From an uncultured Selenomonadales bacterium (GTDB lineage: Bacteria; Bacillota_C; Negativicutes; Selenomonadales; Selenomonadaceae), in contig CALGGX010000139.1 of assembly GCA_937916025.1 (NCBI GenBank), forward strand, positions 1-10,492: a DNA stretch of 10,492 nucleotides, in the 5' to 3' direction. Made by a program: the position numbers and the translations under genes. Shown here piece after piece: positions 1 to 6,949 of this stretch. The stretch's first letter is position 1, and every line of letters begins with the position of its first letter. Below the pieces are notes generated by a model that searched no databases, had not been told where the DNA came from, and saw only the letters and a list, made by a program, of their open reading frames with translations.

Positions 1-2
1 CG

Positions 3-3000
3 CGGACGTTGGAGCTTGCAGACGGACGTGCATTGCCGACAACAGATATTGAGCACCGTGCGGGTGCTTTTTCAACGGGCGCGAAGTATTCGAGTAATAA
101 AAAAACCGCCGTAGAGAGCGAATTGGACAAGCCTGCAGAGTTAAAGAGTCGAACGAGCAATGGCAAGGAAGAATGGACAGACGCCGCACTCGACGACGCG
201 GCGAAGAATGAGGCAGTGGCGAATGTCATCGCGCAGTTGGGCGGCAGAGTTCGCGACGGACATGTCGAAATGCCGGGCTCAGATGGGCGCGCGACGCTCG
301 TCAAACATTTGCAGAATCTAAACAATCCGCAATTCAAGTTCTCGATAGCGTATCATGGCAGTCCGCACAAATTTGATAAATTTACGTTGGATGCGATCGG
401 CACGGGAGAAGGCGCGCAAGTGCACGGCTGGGGCTTGTACTTCGCGGCAAGTCGAAGAATTTCGGAGAACTACCGAAAACGTCTGAGCGGAAATTTTAAA
501 TATCCCGATGCGAGTGAGGTAATGGTCGGCGATAAATCGCTGAATGATATACTTGTAGAGCTTGATGATGATTGGGCTATGCCGTTTGACGAACGCAATC
601 TGAAAATCGCGGCGTTGGAGAACTATGAAGTATCGTATGACAAGCGCGCAACAATCAAATCAATACAGGAATGGGAGCGGGATGAAATTGACGACGAGGA
701 TGATTACAGCGAAGAGACAAAAGCGCGGGTAATTGATTGGTTTAAGGAGCTGACGAAGGATATCAACATCGAAGCACCGGGCAGACTGTTTAAGGTTGAT
801 ATACCGGTTCGCGGCGTGATGTTGGACGAGCAGAAGAAGATATCGGAACAGCCCAAGCGAATACGTGATGCGATTGCAAGGTTGACAGCCGCAGAAGGCA
901 TCGAATCGGGCGAGAACGGTTGGGAATTTTACCAAAATCTGATGAAGAAACTGGGGAGCGCGAAAGAGGCAAGTCTGGCGTTGCGCGAAGAAGGCGTGCG
1001 CGGCATTACGTATGACGGTTTTAGGGACGGGCGTTGCTACGTGGTGTTCGACGACAAGGCGATCAAAGTGCTCGACAAATGGTCGCGGCGCGGCGAAGGA
1101 GCGGAATCGATTACGCCCGACAGTTTCCTTGCGCCGGATGAGTTGAATGACCGGCAACGCGAGATAATCAATTTCTGGACACGGCTCGGGGCACCGGTTG
1201 TTTTCTTCCGCAATAAGAATAAGAATGTGCACGGAGCGTATGCGAACGGGATTTTGTACATCAATGCGGATGGGAATATGAGTGCGGGTTGGACGTTCTG
1301 GCATGAGGCAGGGCACGCATTGGCAGAAAACAATCGCGCGTTGTTTGACGCATTGAAAAACTCACTCGGCATAACAGATGCTCAGATTGACAATTATAGG
1401 CGCGAGACAGGTCGAGCGAATTTGACGGATGACGCGCTTGCCGACGAAATGATAATGGACGCAATGTCGGAGACGGCGCGACGAACGGGAATGCTGAAGG
1501 CGGTATCGAAAAAAGATCGGACGCTGGCGGAGCGGCTCGTTGCGTGGTTGAAGGATATGCTCGACAGATTTACCGATGCCTTCCATAAACCGACGATGGG
1601 CTTGACAACAGATCAACGCAACAAGATGTATGAAGAATTCGGAGCAATGGCGCGTAATCTGGTAGATGGCGACGGCAATAAGATATTCAGGTATAACAGT
1701 CGGACACGTGCGTTGGAATTGGCAGACGGGCGCGCACTGCCTTCGGCGACGGAAAAATATTCGATGCAAGTTGACAGGGCGGCGCGAAACGACGATAATT
1801 TGAGTGAGCGCGTCTTCGAGAAGTACCTTAATGAAGGCATAATGAAGATGGTCGCGGAGACGGTGTCGAAAGAGATTGGAGAGCATGTTGAACTGTCGAA
1901 GATGAGCGATCCGATCGCACGCGACGAGGCAAGAGATATGTTGCCATATATTCGAGATATGCTTATTCAATATCATTCTAATACGATTCAGCAGAACGAG
2001 AAGTATAAAAATTTTTGGGCAGTCAAGATAGAGTATGCGCGGAGGTGTTTCGATAATGACGAACGAATCCGAGCTCGAGCTTTTCGACAAATGGTCGGAA
2101 ACACGCAACAGGAACGAGTATATCGAATTGACGATGCAATTGATGCCAACGATCAGTCGCTCGGAAGCCGAAGCAATGGCGGACGAGTTGGAGTATCCCA
2201 AGGAGGAATAAGTGATGCTAACCGAATCGGAAAAGAAAATGTTAAACGATTGGTCGGAAACGCGGGACAGAGAGGAGTTCATAGAGTTGGGGCTGAAACT
2301 CGATCCGCAGGCAACACGAGAGGAAATGGAAGCCCTCGCGGACGCGGCACTCGAGCCGTACCTGCATCCGGAGGAATGGAAGGCGAAGATGCGCGCGGGA
2401 TATCGCGAGTGGTGAGCGGCGGCAGGCGCGCGGCATTTGAGCACTTTCAAAAGTTATATAACGAAGAGGCGAAGCACTCCGACAGGGGTGCTTTTTCAAT
2501 GGTGCAAAAAGACGGGCTTGCGGAGTTAAAGAATCAAGCTGAGATAGACAGCAAGAATGAAGTGAAGTATTCGGTCGATAATCGCTCGGTCGGCGACAAA
2601 ATCAAGGGGCATATATCGAACATAATCGGCAGTGAAGACAACAGCACAGCCGCATTGAAGCAACGCATATCGAATTGGTTGACGGGCAATCGACGCGGGA
2701 GTGAGCCTCTGCATCATGCCTTGAAACACACTCTCGAAGAATTGACGGGAATGAAGATATACTTCGGCAAGCTCGATGAAAGCGTCGAAGTAGTGACGGA
2801 TGAATTGAAGAAAGTGATCCGCTCGCGCGACGCGTATGACTTTGAAACAATATTGCCGGAGTGCGGCGGCGTGATAGCAAAGCGACTCTCACTGAGTCCG
2901 TCGAAGGCAATGAACAATTACATAGCGAAATGGATAATGACGGGCGCGCCGAATGACGAATCGGCAGAGGCGAAGGCGTTTCAGAAGGCAATGCGCGAGA

Positions 3001-4232
3001 ACACCGGAATAGCCGATCAATTGCTCGAGGCGCAATACATCATGCAGAAATGGACTCAGTCGACAGCATACGAGCGCGCGACGATGAAGATACAAGACAA
3101 AAAGCCGCCGAAGGGCGTCATTCCCGCGATCAAAGAAGCGTATCAAAACGGCTACAACCAATTCATCGAGGAACTGTCGCCGGTGGACGAGTTGGTCAAG
3201 GCAGTCGAGCAGAAACAGGGGCAGAAGGTTACGAATGAATTCAATCCGTACGTGGCATTGCGAAATTATCGAGGAATGGCGGGCAATGCGAAAGAGATGA
3301 TCGAAGGCGATGCGAAGGCAGTCGCGGCACTGCAACAATATTATCCGGATGTGAAATTCCGCGACTTCAAAACACTAGAGATGATTCTCGAAGAGATCGG
3401 AGCGATAGACAATGAGCAGGTGTTGAAGGAATTTACGACCTTCGCGATGGTCAAACACATCAAAGACATTCATCAGAAGAATAAGAAAGATCGAGCGGAG
3501 AAATTGGAGTTTGCGAGAATGCTTGCCGAAGATCCGAATTCAGCGTTTTCAAAGATGACTTCGGAAGAGATCGAGGCGACGGTGGAGAGAACACTGATGA
3601 GCACGCCGGTAAGCGAAGAAGATTGCGATGCGGTTATAGCAGAACACGAAGGCAAATACGGCAAATCACAGCAGGATTTGGTGCGGTTCTCGAATACGCT
3701 GATGGCGATCTTGAAAGACGCAGGGGTGATAAGCAATGCGCGATATTATGAGATGCTGTCGAGTTGGAAGAATTACGTGCCGCTGTTTCGCGTGTTCGAG
3801 GAGAACGAAGAAATCACGTTCGGAGACAGCTTGAAACACATGACGGGCTCGAGCCGTGACGTGATAAATCCGTTGCAGTCGATAGTGAGGAACACTTATG
3901 ACATGGTCAAGCGCGCGAGCAAGAATAAGGCAAAACTGCTGTTGGCGAATTTGGCGCGGACGGGAGGCGTCGGCGAACTCATTGACGAAGTGAGCAACAA
4001 AAAGCCGGACGATCGGACGACGATAACGTTCTTCGAAGGCGGTCGAAAGAAATATCTGCAGACTGATCCGGCAGTGGCTAAGGCAGTCAATCAAATGACA
4101 ATCCCGCAAATGACATGGTTCGGACGGTTTTTGCGTAGCGGCACGATGATCCTGCGCAATTTGGCGACGGTGTACAATCCGAACTTCGCGATTAGAAATT
4201 TGTTGCGTGGCAGTCAAGATGCGTTCCTTTAG
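3..4232 (+). CDS. Polyvalent phage protein: ART-like, HExxH peptidase-like and LPD38-like domains (5' partial, 3' frame-broken)
   Basis: The frame is open to the left edge, so the TTG at 9 is probably internal; residue numbers here count from it. An ADP-ribosyltransferase-like domain spans about 114-358: YHGSPHKF begins at Y115, GWGLYF is 140-145, and GVRGITYDG is 329-337, followed by a CYVVFD strand. A zinc-metallopeptidase-like domain follows at about 375-560, with HEAGH at 432-436 and a possible third ligand in ADE (E480). Residues from about 800 on are helical and end in NPNFAIRNLL (from N1390), which fits the LPD38 module of polyvalent proteins. Such proteins are thought to travel in the virion and act on the host on entry. 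Residues about 684-802 are Arg/Gly/Asn-rich and overlie two small genes in another frame, so they may not be real coding. The TAG at 4230 cuts the LPD38 module, which continues in the next gene. Domain calls are by motif memory, not a profile search. Confidence 0.82.
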   Translation, partial: RTLELADGRALPTTDIEHRAGAFSTGAKYSSNKKTAVESELDKPAELKSRTSNGKEEWTDAALDDAAKNEAVANVIAQLGGRVRDGHVEMPGSDGRATLVKHLQNLNNPQFKFSIAYHGSPHKFDKFTLDAIGTGEGAQVHGWGLYFAASRRISENYRKRLSGNFKYPDASEVMVGDKSLNDILVELDDDWAMPFDERNLKIAALENYEVSYDKRATIKSIQEWERDEIDDEDDYSEETKARVIDWFKELTKDINIEAPGRLFKVDIPVRGVMLDEQKKISEQPKRIRDAIARLTAAEGIESGENGWEFYQNLMKKLGSAKEASLALREEGVRGITYDGFRDGRCYVVFDDKAIKVLDKWSRRGEGAESITPDSFLAPDELNDRQREIINFWTRLGAPVVFFRNKNKNVHGAYANGILYINADGNMSAGWTFWHEAGHALAENNRALFDALKNSLGITDAQIDNYRRETGRANLTDDALADEMIMDAMSETARRTGMLKAVSKKDRTLAERLVAWLKDMLDRFTDAFHKPTMGLTTDQRNKMYEEFGAMARNLVDGDGNKIFRYNSRTRALELADGRALPSATEKYSMQVDRAARNDDNLSERVFEKYLNEGIMKMVAETVSKEIGEHVELSKMSDPIARDEARDMLPYIRDMLIQYHSNTIQQNEKYKNFWAVKIEYARRCFDNDERIRARAFRQMVGNTQQERVYRIDDAIDANDQSLGSRSNGGRVGVSQGGISDANRIGKENVKRLVGNAGQRGVHRVGAETRSAGNTRGNGSPRGRGTRAVPASGGMEGEDARGISRVVSGGRRAAFEHFQKLYNEEAKHSDRGAFSMVQKDGLAELKNQAEIDSKNEVKYSVDNRSVGDKIKGHISNIIGSEDNSTAALKQRISNWLTGNRRGSEPLHHALKHTLEELTGMKIYFGKLDESVEVVTDELKKVIRSRDAYDFETILPECGGVIAKRLSLSPSKAMNNYIAKWIMTGAPNDESAEAKAFQKAMRENTGIADQLLEAQYIMQKWTQSTAYERATMKIQDKKPPKGVIPAIKEAYQNGYNQFIEELSPVDELVKAVEQKQGQKVTNEFNPYVALRNYRGMAGNAKEMIEGDAKAVAALQQYYPDVKFRDFKTLEMILEEIGAIDNEQVLKEFTTFAMVKHIKDIHQKNKKDRAEKLEFARMLAEDPNSAFSKMTSEEIEATVERTLMSTPVSEEDCDAVIAEHEGKYGKSQQDLVRFSNTLMAILKDAGVISNARYYEMLSSWKNYVPLFRVFEENEEITFGDSLKHMTGSSRDVINPLQSIVRNTYDMVKRASKNKAKLLLANLARTGGVGELIDEVSNKKPDDRTTITFFEGGRKKYLQTDPAVAKAVNQMTIPQMTWFGRFLRSGTMILRNLATVYNPNFAIRNLLRGSQDAFL
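9..38 (+). repeat. LELADGRALP linker repeat, copy 1
   Basis: This stretch encodes LELADGRALP. The same ten residues are encoded again at 1713-1742, with 23 of 30 bases identical and most differences at third codon positions. In the second copy the motif closes the metallopeptidase module. Copy 1 therefore suggests that another module of that type ends just left of the window. Confidence 0.75.
52..72 (+). terminator. Terminator-shaped hairpin inside the polyvalent frame (copy 1)
   Basis: AGCACC (52-57) pairs perfectly with GGTGCT (63-68) around a 5-base loop, and four T follow (69-72). The DNA is also read in frame as EHRAGAFS, a linker of the polyvalent protein. A longer relative lies at 2473-2496. 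The shape is clear; whether it terminates transcription is unknown. Confidence 0.4.
1713..1742 (+). repeat. LELADGRALP linker repeat, copy 2
   Basis: This is the second copy of the ten-residue linker seen at 9-38. It lies after the HEAGH peptidase module and before the helical stretch that leads to the small nested genes. Confidence 0.75.
2056..2211 (+). CDS. Small acidic protein A, nested in the +1 frame of the polyvalent gene
   Basis: A 51-residue protein starts with ATG at 2056, ten bases after a clear GGAGG (2041-2045), and ends with TAA at 2209-2211. It carries WSETRNRNEYIEL, closely matching WSETRDREEFIEL in the next small gene; the two also share a later E-A-x-A-D stretch. Between the copies, several codons of the shared block differ only at the third base in this frame (T, R, R, I and E codons), as expected if this frame is the one under selection. 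The long polyvalent frame over the same DNA gives low-complexity Arg/Gly/Asn-rich sequence. No transmembrane segment or signal peptide is seen. The family is not recognised and no function is assigned. Confidence 0.68.
   Translation: MTNESELELFDKWSETRNRNEYIELTMQLMPTISRSEAEAMADELEYPKEE
2215..2415 (+). CDS. Small acidic protein B, tandem paralogue of A
   Basis: A 66-residue protein starts with ATG at 2215, eight bases after AAGGAGG (2200-2206). That Shine-Dalgarno lies inside the last codons of gene A, so the two are probably translationally coupled. A GTG at 2212 in the same frame is a less well spaced alternative start. The product repeats the WSETR-x-R-x-E-[YF]-IEL core of A and has a longer C-terminal tail ending in GYREW. 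Its stop (TGA 2413-2415) overlaps a GTG at 2412 in the polyvalent frame. The following polyvalent module could therefore be translated from that GTG as a separate protein. Family and function are unknown. Confidence 0.72.
   Translation: MLTESEKKMLNDWSETRDREEFIELGLKLDPQATREEMEALADAALEPYLHPEEWKAKMRAGYREW
2473..2496 (+). terminator. Strong terminator-shaped hairpin inside the polyvalent frame (copy 2)
   Basis: AGCACTCC (2473-2480) pairs with GGGGTGCT (2485-2492) over eight pairs, one of them a T-G wobble. The loop is GACA and TTTT follows (2493-2496). It is read in frame as KHSDRGAFS, matching the GAFS linker at 52-72. It lies about 60 bases after the stop of small gene B, so it could be a true terminator for the two small genes. 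It could equally be a coincidence of a conserved linker motif. Confidence 0.5.
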
Positions 4233-5469
4233 CAATTACGCCGAGGGCTCGCTAGATCGGCTGACGAAAGGCAAATACAAACAGTATCAGTCTCTCAAGG
4301 GAATAGGCAAGTTGATGCAACTGCTCGGCGAGTATTCGGAGCTCGGCACACGGATTGCGATGTTCGAGAAGGTGAAAAACAAATTGGCAGCGGAACGCGG
4401 CGGTCGAATGGAGTACGGCGATTTGGTGACGGCGGCATTGGAGAGTCGGGATTTGATGGACTTCGCGCGCGGCGGCAAGGCGAGCCGAGAATGGAACAAT
4501 TTCACGGCATTTGCGAATGCGCATCTGCAGGGCATTGACAAGTTTTGTCGGACGTTCGATCCGCGCAAGGCATTTTCAAAAGAAAAAGATGTGAGTCGAC
4601 AGTGGCAAGGCGCAATGTTCCGATTGATGATTGCGGGCTTCTTACCTGCATTGCTGACGTTCATGTTCAATCACGATGAGGATTGGTACAAGAAAGATGT
4701 GCAACCGTGGGAGAAGGAGAATTACTGGTTGCTCGGCGAGGATATTCGCGTGCCGAAAGGCATGGACTTCGGCATCAGATTGGTGTCGAACGCGACGGAG
4801 AGTTTCCTGAATTGGACGTACAACAATGATCCGAAGTCATTCAAGCAGTTGCGGCTGGCAATTGAAAATGAAATGCCCGATATCGCGCCGACGGCATTAA
4901 AGCCGATCTTCGAGTGCATTGCGAATTACAATATGTTCTACAACGCGCCGATTGTGTTGCAGTCTCAACAGAAATTGCCTGAGCACATGCAATTTGACGG
5001 GCATACGTCGGGGCTGGCGAAATATATTGGCGAGACGACGGGCTTGTCGCCGAAGAAAGTCGAGCACTTCCTGACGGGCTACACGGCAGGCTTCGGTCGC
5101 AGTGCATTGGCGGTGATGGATTGGGCGACGGGCAGTCGTGCGGTGAATGCGACGTGGTCTGATGCTCCGATCATCGGCGGTTTGTTCAGAACGCCTTACA
5201 AAAATCCGCGCATCTTGTCGGAGTACTACGATGAGTTTGACGAACAGACGAAACTCTTCAACGAATACAAGCAGACGAAACAGAAGCCGGAGGGATTCAA
5301 TCCGACGTTGTACGCGCGAATGAAGAATTCGCAAAAAGCAATGTCGAAATTGGCGAAGTCGGAGTGGGAAGTGTTGACGGATCAACGGTTTGACAGCGAT
5401 ACACGCTTGCGTCGACAAATGGATATTCAGAAGAAACGGATTGCAATGGCGGAGCGAGTGATGCGCTGA
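4207..5469 (+). CDS. C-terminal part of the LPD38-like polyvalent protein, split off by a frame break
   Basis: The frame is open from GTG 4207 or ATG 4219, neither with a convincing Shine-Dalgarno. From SNYAEGSLDRL onward it reads as the direct continuation of the preceding gene's C-terminal module. Other recognisable parts are GKLMQLLGEYSELGTRIA and LMDFARGG. A hydrophobic segment follows at about residues 138-155 (RLMIAGFLPALLTFM), then an aromatic-rich EDWYKKDVQPWEKENYW stretch and a charged helical end. Proteins of this family usually carry this block inside one polypeptide, so the gene is probably the 3' half of a broken gene. It overlaps the upstream frame by 26 bases. Its TGA (5467-5469) directly abuts the converging stop of the hicB-like gene. 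Confidence 0.75.
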   Translation: MAVKMRSFSNYAEGSLDRLTKGKYKQYQSLKGIGKLMQLLGEYSELGTRIAMFEKVKNKLAAERGGRMEYGDLVTAALESRDLMDFARGGKASREWNNFTAFANAHLQGIDKFCRTFDPRKAFSKEKDVSRQWQGAMFRLMIAGFLPALLTFMFNHDEDWYKKDVQPWEKENYWLLGEDIRVPKGMDFGIRLVSNATESFLNWTYNNDPKSFKQLRLAIENEMPDIAPTALKPIFECIANYNMFYNAPIVLQSQQKLPEHMQFDGHTSGLAKYIGETTGLSPKKVEHFLTGYTAGFGRSALAVMDWATGSRAVNATWSDAPIIGGLFRTPYKNPRILSEYYDEFDEQTKLFNEYKQTKQKPEGFNPTLYARMKNSQKAMSKLAKSEWEVLTDQRFDSDTRLRRQMDIQKKRIAMAERVMR

Positions 5470-5856
5470 TTAAGACAGTTCCGCAATCAGAACGCGCCGG
5501 AGAATGTTTGAAAAATTAATGCCGCGTGCAACTGCTTTGTCGTTAAGCCACTTGGGAATAGTGAGAGACTTACGGACGGACTTCTCAAAATGCTTCCTCG
5601 CGTATTCTTCAACATCAACAGAAATCACATTGACGAAAGCCGTTTCATACTCTCTGTTTTCATCGTCTTCGCAATGAAGATCAATTTCATCGATGGACGT
5701 TGGCGGCGGCAGAACGTGCCCGTCTTTATTCTCTGAGTAGATATATCCGGCAAGGCAATCGATTGCCATTTGCATAGCCTCTTGAATATCTCTGCCGTCA
5801 ATCTTTAATGCGTATTCAGTCAATGCGCCTTTTACCAAACATCTCGATTTTTCCAT
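5470..5856 (-). CDS. hicB: HicB-like antitoxin, no HicA partner visible
   Basis: The 128-residue product starts with ATG at 5856-5854. The N-terminal half is the partial-RNase-H-like part, with DGRDIQEAMQMAIDCLAGYIYSE in two runs: DGRDIQEAMQMA then IDCLAGYIYSE. The C-terminal RSLTIPKWLND-like stretch, here KSLTIPKWLND followed by ARGINFSNILRRVL, matches the ribbon-helix-helix end of HicB-type antitoxins. HicB normally neutralises the small RNase HicA and binds the operon promoter. No hicA-like frame is seen next to it on either strand. The only close accessory partner is the divergent Fic gene. The start lacks a strong Shine-Dalgarno (nearest AGGAA is more than 20 bases away). Its 3' end touches the stop of the polyvalent gene, so the two converge with no room for a separate terminator. 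Confidence 0.72.
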   Translation of the reverse strand: MEKSRCLVKGALTEYALKIDGRDIQEAMQMAIDCLAGYIYSENKDGHVLPPPTSIDEIDLHCEDDENREYETAFVNVISVDVEEYARKHFEKSVRKSLTIPKWLNDKAVARGINFSNILRRVLIAELS

Positions 5857-5889
5857 TCGTCAATTCAATCGCAAGAAAGAGTTTCCTGC

Positions 5890-5919
5890 ATTCTTCTGCT
5901 ATACTGCGGAACTTGTCAA
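5890..5919 (-). promoter_or_regulatory. Candidate sigma-70 promoter for the hicB-like gene
   Basis: On the minus strand there is a perfect TTGACA (plus-strand 5914-5919), then 18 bases, then AAGAAT (plus-strand 5890-5895). The -10 matches four of six positions. Transcription would begin near 5883, about 27 bases ahead of the ATG. Confidence 0.45.
5900..5905 (+). promoter_or_regulatory. Candidate -10 element for fic
   Basis: TATACT lies about 28 bases before the GTG at 5933, inside the region that also holds the candidate divergent hicB promoter. No good -35 is visible. If both are used, the two promoters overlap and a HicB-type repressor bound there could govern both genes. Confidence 0.3.
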
Positions 5920-5932
5920 TGTACTTGAAGAC

Positions 5933-6949
5933 GTGTACTCTCAGCACGAATCTCTGTCAAAATTGCTGTTGCGGGTACCGCCGATCGTTCTTCAACAGTT
6001 TGCGCGTTTCAACGTCATTGAAGAAATTCAATCGACCAACGACATAGAAGGCGTTCAGAGTACACGGCAAGAACTTCGCGAGACTTTTGAGCAAGCCTCA
6101 AGCTCGGCGCGCTTTGCCGGTATCATTAATCGATACAACAATCTCGTCGATGGCAGGGATATTGCATTTGACACTTGCATCGACATCAGAATTTTTTACA
6201 ATACTTTCACGTATGACGAGGTTTTACGCGCCGCGCCAAGCAACAAATTGGACGGCAAAATTTTTCGCGCCGGTTCAGTCGACATTTCTTCGGCAAGTGG
6301 TAAAACAATTCATCGCGGGCTGTTTCCGGAGGAAAACATCATTTCGGCTATGAACGCCGCTTTGCATATCCTTTACGACGAAAAAATGCCCTTGCTCATC
6401 AGGCTTGCGATTTTTCATTACGCCTTCGCCTATATTCATCCGTTCTATGACGGTAACGGACGCACCGGCAGATTCATCGTCTCATACTTTCTTGCCAAGC
6501 GATTTCATTTCATCGTCGCGCTTCGACTGTCATACATACTCAAAAAAAATCTCAAGCAGTACTACGAATTGTTCAAGCTCACTGACGCGGAAATCAATTG
6601 TGGCGACTTGACACCTTTCATCACCGAGTTTGTATCTCTCATTGCCGCAACGTTTGACAACGTCAGCGATGTTTTAAAACGCAAGCTGAACCAGCTCGAC
6701 AAATTGTCCAATCTACTTCTGCCCGTCGTGCCGAATGAACCGCTCATTCGGAAATTGTATGTGTTACTGCTTCAGACTTCTTCGTTTTACGGCTACGGCT
6801 TAACATTGAAGGAACTCGTCGCGCTTACAGGTAAATCGCGTAACACTATTCGCAGCCGACTAGATGCCATGCCGCCCGAGCATCTGACTTTGATCAAGGC
6901 GAAGCCATTTCGATTCAAGCTCAATGCGAACATTTTCAAAACACTCTGA
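5933..6949 (+). CDS. fic: Class II Fic (filamentation induced by cAMP) protein, AMP-transferase type
   Basis: The full Fic motif HPFYDGNGRTGR is at residues 169-180, with catalytic H169, D173, N175, R177 and R180 all present. Such proteins usually transfer AMP from ATP to a hydroxyl group of a target protein. STNDIEG at 34-40 fits the N-terminal inhibitory motif (S/T-x3-E-G/N, E39), which makes it class II with a self-inhibiting helix. A winged-helix-like stretch, LTLKELVALTGKSRNTIRSRL, lies near the C-terminus in two runs: LTLKELVALTGK and SRNTIRSRL. At 338 residues the length is normal. The start is doubtful: GTG 5933 is the only usual start codon in frame and has a poor Shine-Dalgarno. The frame continues open and protein-like upstream to an ATT at 5855 that overlaps the hicB start. 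It sits between virion genes and ends in its own terminator, as a phage accessory gene would. Confidence 0.88.
   Translation: MYSQHESLSKLLLRVPPIVLQQFARFNVIEEIQSTNDIEGVQSTRQELRETFEQASSSARFAGIINRYNNLVDGRDIAFDTCIDIRIFYNTFTYDEVLRAAPSNKLDGKIFRAGSVDISSASGKTIHRGLFPEENIISAMNAALHILYDEKMPLLIRLAIFHYAFAYIHPFYDGNGRTGRFIVSYFLAKRFHFIVALRLSYILKKNLKQYYELFKLTDAEINCGDLTPFITEFVSLIAATFDNVSDVLKRKLNQLDKLSNLLLPVVPNEPLIRKLYVLLLQTSSFYGYGLTLKELVALTGKSRNTIRSRLDAMPPEHLTLIKAKPFRFKLNANIFKTL

Noticed and set aside
660..1316. Minus-strand open frame of 218 codons
   Set aside because: It is a shadow of the ART-like domain, with no Shine-Dalgarno and low-complexity His/Arg/Leu content.
1362..2450. Long minus-strand open frame (362 codons) opposite the polyvalent gene
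   Set aside because: Its product is Cys/Arg/Ser-rich with no domain-like pattern, and it lies opposite well-supported + strand coding; it is an antisense shadow.
5857..5932. A missing HicA toxin next to hicB
   Set aside because: Only 76 bases lie between hicB and the fic start, and neither strand holds a hicA-like frame.
5808..6047. Plus-strand frame of 79 codons before fic
   Set aside because: It overlaps both hicB and fic, has an odd Ser/Leu/Cys content and no Shine-Dalgarno.
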